Shown: positions 61,796 to 64,000 of the stretch, one piece after another
Numbering within the stretch: the first letter of the stretch is position 1
How the letters are laid out: each line of letters starts with the position of its first letter
NCBI RefSeq assembly: GCF_009914335.1
Contig: NZ_CP043925.1
Location: forward strand, 682,001 to 746,000
Reading direction: 5' to 3'
Origin: Proteus columbae
GTDB lineage: Bacteria; Pseudomonadota; Gammaproteobacteria; Enterobacterales; Enterobacteriaceae
Length of the DNA: 64,000 nucleotides
Translations under genes and position numbers: made by a program
Notes under the pieces: model-generated
The model's input: only the letters and a program-made list of their open reading frames with translations
What the model was told of the DNA's origin: nothing
Database searches by the model: none

Positions 61796-61823
61796 CTTGA
61801 AATTTGAGCGATTATCTCCAGAT
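61796..61823 (+). promoter_or_regulatory. Sigma-32-like promoter of clpP
   Basis: CTTGAA (61796-61801) is a perfect heat-shock -35. After 14 bp CTCCAGAT (61816-61823) matches five of seven fixed bases of CCCCATnT. clpP of E. coli is transcribed by sigma-32. The element lies ~140 bp upstream of the clpP start. Confidence 0.5.
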
Positions 61824-61964
61824 AATTCTATATTCTCTTTATCACTCCTCGCGAGGCGCCTTGAATGTCTTGTGAGAGATTAGATCATTAGAAATGGTCA
61901 TGATCAATTATCTCAAGTAAAATTGTTGTCATTGGCACCAATAAGAATGCAATAGGAGACAGAC

Positions 61965-62588
61965 ATGTCATTTAACGACACACAGGAACAATTCGCACCT
62001 AATATGGCTCTGGTGCCGATGGTTATAGAGCAAACTTCGCGAGGAGAGCGTTCTTACGACATTTACTCACGTTTATTAAAAGAACGTATTATTTTCCTGA
62101 CTGGCCAAGTTGAAGATCACATGGCTAATCTTATCGTTGCTCAAATGCTATTTTTAGAAGCAGAAAACCCAGAGAAAGACATCAACCTGTATATCAACTC
62201 ACCAGGTGGCGTGATTACAGCGGGTATGTCTATTTATGACACCATGCAGTATATCAAAGCAGATGTGAGTACCATTTGTATGGGACAAGCGTGTTCAATG
62301 GGCGCTTTCTTATTATCTGCTGGTGCGAAAGGTAAACGTATTTGCTTACCTAACTCTCGTGTGATGATCCACCAACCATTAGGTGGTTTCCAAGGTCAAG
62401 CAACAGATATTCAAATTCATGCTCAAGAAATTTTGAAAGTAAAATCTCGTATGAATGAGCTAATGGCTCAACATACAGGTAAATCTATTGAAGAAATAGA
62501 AAGAGACACTGAGCGTGATCGTTTCTTATCCGCTAACGAAGCGTTAGAATACGGGTTAGTGGATAAAGTCTATACTCAACGTGGCTAA
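61965..62588 (+). CDS. clpP: ATP-dependent Clp protease proteolytic subunit
   Basis: ClpP forms the barrel-shaped serine protease used by ClpX and ClpA. The 207-residue precursor has catalytic Ser111 (GQACSMGAF) and His136 ([11 protein letters not shown]), with Asp in the later [11 protein letters not shown] region. The residue before the nucleophile is Cys instead of the more usual Ala. AGGAGACAGAC precedes the ATG. It is in operon with clpX, with a hairpin in between. Confidence 0.98.
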   Translation: MSFNDTQEQFAPNMALVPMVIEQTSRGERSYDIYSRLLKERIIFLTGQVEDHMANLIVAQMLFLEAENPEKDINLYINSPGGVITAGMSIYDTMQYIKADVSTICMGQACSMGAFLLSAGAKGKRICLPNSRVMIHQPLGGFQGQATDIQIHAQEILKVKSRMNELMAQHTGKSIEEIERDTERDRFLSANEALEYGLVDKVYTQRG

Positions 62589-62621
62589 TCATTACACGTT
62601 GTAATAGCAATTGAATTAACA

Positions 62622-62656
62622 CGTTTCCTTTGCTATAGAATCGCGCAAAGGAAACG
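62622..62656 (+). terminator. Perfect hairpin between clpP and clpX
   Basis: CGTTTCCTTTGC (62622-62633) pairs perfectly with GCAAAGGAAACG (62645-62656) around an 11-nt loop. No T-run follows. It probably attenuates or protects, giving more ClpP than ClpX. Confidence 0.6.
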
Positions 62657-62734
62657 GCTATTAATATCTCTATGTAAAAAGTCTTTCTTCTTCTTATTAA
62701 TTGAATAAGAAGAATAACTAAGTGAGGTTGACTG

Positions 62735-64000
62735 ATGACAGATAAGCGCAAAGATAGCTCAGGGAAGCTTCTGTATTGCTCTTTCTGCGGTAAAAGCCAG
62801 CATGAAGTAAAAAAATTGATCGCTGGTCCGTCGGTTTATATCTGTGATGAATGTGTCGATCTTTGTGTTGATATCATTCGTGAGGAAATAAAAGAACTGG
62901 CGCCTCATCATGAACGCAGTGAATTGCCAACGCCACATGAAATCCGTAAGCACCTTGATGACTATGTTATCGGTCAGGAATTGGCTAAAAAAGTTTTGGC
63001 TGTTGCCGTTTATAACCACTATAAACGTCTGCGTAATGGCGATAAAGCCAATGGTGTTGAGCTGGGGAAAAGTAATATTTTGCTGATTGGTCCTACTGGT
63101 AGCGGTAAAACGTTATTAGCAGAAACATTAGCACGCTACCTTGATGTTCCTTTTACTATGGCAGATGCCACAACGCTGACAGAAGCGGGTTATGTGGGTG
63201 AAGATGTTGAAAACATCATTCAAAAACTGCTACAAAAATGCGATTACGATGTGCAAAAAGCACAACGTGGTATTGTTTATATTGATGAAATTGACAAGAT
63301 CACCCGTAAATCTGAAAACCCATCAATCACTCGTGATGTGTCTGGTGAAGGTGTACAACAAGCATTATTGAAATTAGTTGAAGGCACTGTGGCTTCTGTG
63401 CCTCCTCAAGGCGGGCGTAAGCACCCACAACAAGAGTTTTTACAAGTTGATACTTCTAAAATCCTCTTTATTTGTGGTGGTGCATTTGCTGGACTCGATA
63501 AAGTTGTCGCACAACGTTTAAATACACATTCAGGTATCGGTTTTGGTGCAGAAGTTAAAAGCCAAAAAGAGAAAGCTAGCGAAGGTGAATTATTAGCTCA
63601 AGTTGAGCCAGAGGATCTGATTAAATTTGGTCTTATCCCTGAATTTATTGGTCGTTTACCTGTTGTTGCAACACTCGGCGAATTAAACGAAGAAGCGTTA
63701 ATCCAAATCTTACAAGAACCTAAGAATGCACTGACTAAGCAATATCAGGCATTATTTAAATTAGAAGGTGTAGATTTAGAATTCCGTAAGGAAGCGCTGA
63801 CTGCGATTGCGAAAAAAGCCATGGTACGTAAAACGGGTGCGCGTGGTTTACGTTCGATTGTTGAAGCAGCATTACTTGATACGATGTATGACCTTCCTTC
63901 ATTTGAAAATGCAGAAAAAGTGGTCATTGATGAAGGCGTTATTAATGGAAAATCTGAGCCACTGATTATTTATAGTCAGCTAGAAAATCAAGCGTCTGGT
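62735..64000 (+). CDS. clpX: ATP-dependent Clp protease ATP-binding subunit ClpX (cut by window end)
   Basis: ClpX unfolds proteins and feeds them to ClpP. The frame is open from the ATG at 62735 to the last base, 422 codons, so only the last residues and stop are missing. The zinc domain CSFCGKSQ...CDEC (residues 12-40), Walker A GPTGSGKT (about 120), Walker [10 protein letters not shown], the pore loop with [11 protein letters not shown], the IGF loop region ([11 protein letters not shown]), sensor-2 [16 protein letters not shown] are visible. GTGAGGTTGACTG precedes the start. Confidence 0.97.
   Translation, partial: MTDKRKDSSGKLLYCSFCGKSQHEVKKLIAGPSVYICDECVDLCVDIIREEIKELAPHHERSELPTPHEIRKHLDDYVIGQELAKKVLAVAVYNHYKRLRNGDKANGVELGKSNILLIGPTGSGKTLLAETLARYLDVPFTMADATTLTEAGYVGEDVENIIQKLLQKCDYDVQKAQRGIVYIDEIDKITRKSENPSITRDVSGEGVQQALLKLVEGTVASVPPQGGRKHPQQEFLQVDTSKILFICGGAFAGLDKVVAQRLNTHSGIGFGAEVKSQKEKASEGELLAQVEPEDLIKFGLIPEFIGRLPVVATLGELNEEALIQILQEPKNALTKQYQALFKLEGVDLEFRKEALTAIAKKAMVRKTGARGLRSIVEAALLDTMYDLPSFENAEKVVIDEGVINGKSEPLIIYSQLENQASG

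Overview
The window is a chromosomal segment of a low-GC enterobacterium, most likely Proteus (Morganellaceae). The backbone follows the Escherichia coli order sbcCD-phoBR-brnQ, acpH-queA-tgt-yajC-secDF, nrdR-ribD-ribH-nusB-thiL, dxs-ispA-xseB/thiI, yajL-panE/yajQ-yajR, cyoEDCBA, ampG-yajG/bolA-tig-clpP-clpX. Codon usage and intergenic DNA are strongly AT-rich. I see no rRNA, tRNA, CRISPR array, insertion sequence or prophage. Both window edges cut genes: a 5'-nucleotidase on the left and clpX on the right.

Layout. 1-2.4 kb: end of a secreted 5'-nucleotidase, a ParD-like/RelE toxin-antitoxin pair and a small nitroreductase. 2.5-9.7 kb: SbcCD nuclease and, divergent from it, the PhoBR phosphate two-component system behind a pho box. 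10.2-21 kb: brnQ, then three genes or operons not at this place in E. coli: the anaerobic ydhYVWXUT redox operon, gamma-glutamyltranspeptidase and a 2-Cys peroxiredoxin. 21.4-31.8 kb: ACP phosphodiesterase, queuosine genes, Sec accessory proteins, nrdR, riboflavin genes, nusB and thiL. 31.8-39.6 kb: the site where E. coli has pgpA and yajO holds yjdM, a vapBC module and the complete ribose operon rbsDACBKR. 39.6-49.2 kb: isoprenoid and thiamine genes, with a YafO-type toxin operon between thiI and yajL. 49.4-54.2 kb: cytochrome bo3 oxidase operon. 54.7-64 kb: a Tsx/OmpK-type porin, dbpA, ampG-yajG, bolA, tig, clpP and clpX.

Accessory material consists of three toxin-antitoxin-like loci placed in intergenic gaps of the conserved backbone. 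The most informative is vapBC. The last codons of rbsR occur twice, 810 bp apart, on either side of the module, and both copies read in frame to a stop at the same distance. This is what one expects from integration into the 3' end of rbsR with restoration of the gene. The YafO-like toxin is paired with a 193-residue protein that does not resemble the usual YafN antitoxin. YdhT carries about fifteen uninterrupted nine-residue repeats, suggesting a beta-solenoid.

Regulatory signals readable in the sequence include a pho box 10 bp upstream of a -10 hexamer before phoB, two RbsR-type operators with a CRP-like site before rbsD, an inverted-repeat operator before vapB, an OxyR-type half-site upstream of the peroxiredoxin, a sigma-32-like promoter before clpP, and many intrinsic terminators. 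All functional statements rest on motif and family recognition by eye; no search was run.
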